The notes beneath the pieces were generated by a model. It saw only the letters and a list, made by a program, of their open reading frames with translations, had not been told where the DNA came from and searched no databases. 33,460 bases of DNA from contig NZ_JARXWN010000024.1 of the NCBI RefSeq assembly GCF_029892965.1, positions 1-33,460 of the forward strand. The letters are read 5' to 3'. Shown in pieces: positions 32,508 to 33,460 of this stretch (position 1 is its first letter; every line of letters begins with the position of its first letter). Source of the DNA: Dysgonomonas sp. PF1-14 (GTDB lineage Bacteria; Bacteroidota; Bacteroidia; Bacteroidales; Dysgonomonadaceae). Position numbers and translations under genes: made by a program.

Positions 32508-32555
32508 TTGCTTTTATTAGGTAGTCAGTAATTATATAAATAGCTGTGTCTTTTT

Positions 32556-33335
32556 TTATTCTTTGATCCTGAATATCACAGGCAAATCAAAGTAAGCACT
32601 CACGTTCTTATCTTTATACTTTGCGGGAACCCATTCCGACAAAAGGCAGGCTACGCGCAGTGCCTCTTTATCCAGTGATGGATATACACTTTGTATAACC
32701 TGAGGTGATTTCACCTTTCCGTCTTTTGTGACTATAAATCTGATAACAACCTTTCCGCCGACATGATGTTCTTCGAATGGCCATTTCAGATTTTCCATAA
32801 TAACCTTGTACAAAGCTTCTTCGCCTCCTACAAATGACGGTTTTTGCGTAGGATTCCTATATACTTTTTCTCCATCCACATATTCATAATCTGATAAACG
32901 AAAGAATATAGGCATTGTGAAATCGGAAGAGATTTTATCGCTTACTGGTTTCCATTTTGGCATACCTTTTATAAGTGCAATAACCGCACTGTCACAGGCA
33001 GGATGTAGCGATTCTTTTATCCGTATATTTGCCACATCTCCATTGGGAGCTATTGCATATTGCACAACTACTTTTCCTTCAATTTTCAGTTTGATGGCTT
33101 CTTCAGGATAATGCAGATTTTTATGTACATATTTAATTAATGCTTCTTCTCCGCCAGGGAAAGTAGGCATTCCAATCGAGACAAAAGGTTTTTCTTCATA
33201 CTTTTTTTCTTCCGGAGCCAACTTTTTCACTTCTTTGATATCTATCTCCCGATTTTCGACAGGAGTAAATCCTTTGATTTGAGATAAAACATTAGCCGAA
33301 CATGCGAGTGACAGTATAAATAAAAAGGTTCTCAT
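32556..33335 (-). CDS. Exported protein with two TonB C-terminal-like domains, first of the array
   Basis: A 259-residue protein with a signal peptide (MRTFLFILSLACSANVLS-QIK), a charged linker to about residue 50, and two TonB C-terminal-like units: about 56-145 (MPTFPGGEEALIKYV, GKVVVQYAIAPNGDVANI, LIKGMPKWKPV) and about 165-259 (KPSFVGGEEALYKVI, GKVVIRFIVTKDGKVKS, ALRVACLLSEWVPA, YFDLPVIFRI). The first 25 residues and the linker closely match the 175-residue protein at 31200-31727. It starts the minus-strand operon; no clear -7 element was found in the 125 bases up to the window end. Confidence 0.83.
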   Translation of the reverse strand: MRTFLFILSLACSANVLSQIKGFTPVENREIDIKEVKKLAPEEKKYEEKPFVSIGMPTFPGGEEALIKYVHKNLHYPEEAIKLKIEGKVVVQYAIAPNGDVANIRIKESLHPACDSAVIALIKGMPKWKPVSDKISSDFTMPIFFRLSDYEYVDGEKVYRNPTQKPSFVGGEEALYKVIMENLKWPFEEHHVGGKVVIRFIVTKDGKVKSPQVIQSVYPSLDKEALRVACLLSEWVPAKYKDKNVSAYFDLPVIFRIKE

Positions 33336-33389
33336 ATTCTAATGGAGTTAATTAAGTGATACATAATATTTATTGTTGTGTTCAATGCT

Positions 33390-33450
33390 GTAGGGGGGGA
33401 ATAAATATTTGCCGAGATAGTTGGGGGGGGAAGTGTTTTTGGCCCTAACA
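33390..33450. repeat. Degraded dispersed repeat at the right window end, copy 3
   Basis: Aligns with 27-84 in the same orientation through its whole length (AATAAATATTTGCCGAGATAGTT, split here, matches ATAAATATCTTTCGCCCGATATAGTT in part, followed by matching G-rich and GTGTTTTTGGCCCTAAC parts). It differs by many substitutions and by runs of seven and eight G residues. This could be real decay, but its position at the sequence end makes low-quality assembly likely. Confidence 0.5.
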
Positions 33451-33460
33451 CTAACAAAGA

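Overview
The window looks like a chromosomal contig from a Bacteroidales bacterium, most likely a Dysgonomonas-like member of the Dysgonomonadaceae. This is inferred from several signs. There is a one-protein hybrid two-component regulator next to GH43 glycosidases. Promoters carry the Bacteroidetes -7 element TAnnTTTG, several reading TATCTTTG. Shine-Dalgarno signals are weak, many signal peptides are cut just before Gln, and nadK and pdxJ are divergent with a TonB gene after pdxJ. No rRNA, plasmid gene, transposase or CRISPR array is visible.

Layout. 1-947 is a gene-free, repeat-rich stretch. 948-8268 (minus strand) is a small arabinan/xylan-type utilisation cluster: an HTCS sensor-regulator, a GH43-CBM6 enzyme, a second GH43 enzyme and an unknown exported protein, with no SusC/SusD pair in view. 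8684-10064 has tRNA-Lys(CUU) and the queuosine genes queC-queF. 10074-12791 (minus) is a brkB-like/MATE membrane gene pair. 12792-13695 is a second gene-free stretch sharing repeat families with 1-947. 13696-15099 is a prophage-like control module: an S24 (LexA/CI-type) repressor, a divergent small HTH protein and an overlapping small lipoprotein. 15160-15550 holds two identical tRNA-Asn(GUU) genes, each with its own promoter and terminator-like hairpin.

15634-21947 (plus) is mostly metabolic: a PfkB-family kinase, a MITE-like inverted-repeat element, an SDR, a Dph6-type PP-loop ligase, an exported Ntn-hydrolase, dihydrolipoyl dehydrogenase and an unknown propeller-like protein. 21944-25932 holds nadK (minus), then pdxJ, TonB, a DJ-1 protein and a DedA protein (plus). 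26065-31141 (plus) holds a type II NADH dehydrogenase, an ANT(6)-like adenylyltransferase, a GNAT acetyltransferase, RNase P RNA, a small membrane protein and pgk. 31200-33335 (minus) is an array of three exported proteins built from one or two TonB C-terminal-like domains without a membrane anchor.

The window begins and ends in copies of the same dispersed repeat in the same orientation. The right-hand copy looks degraded, with runs of G, which suggests a contig whose assembly stopped at repeats. The features most likely to be undescribed are the dispersed repeat families, the anchorless TonB-domain array, the repressor/HTH/lipoprotein module and the MITE-like element at 16613-16796. Nothing seen clearly makes a new defence or biosynthetic system.
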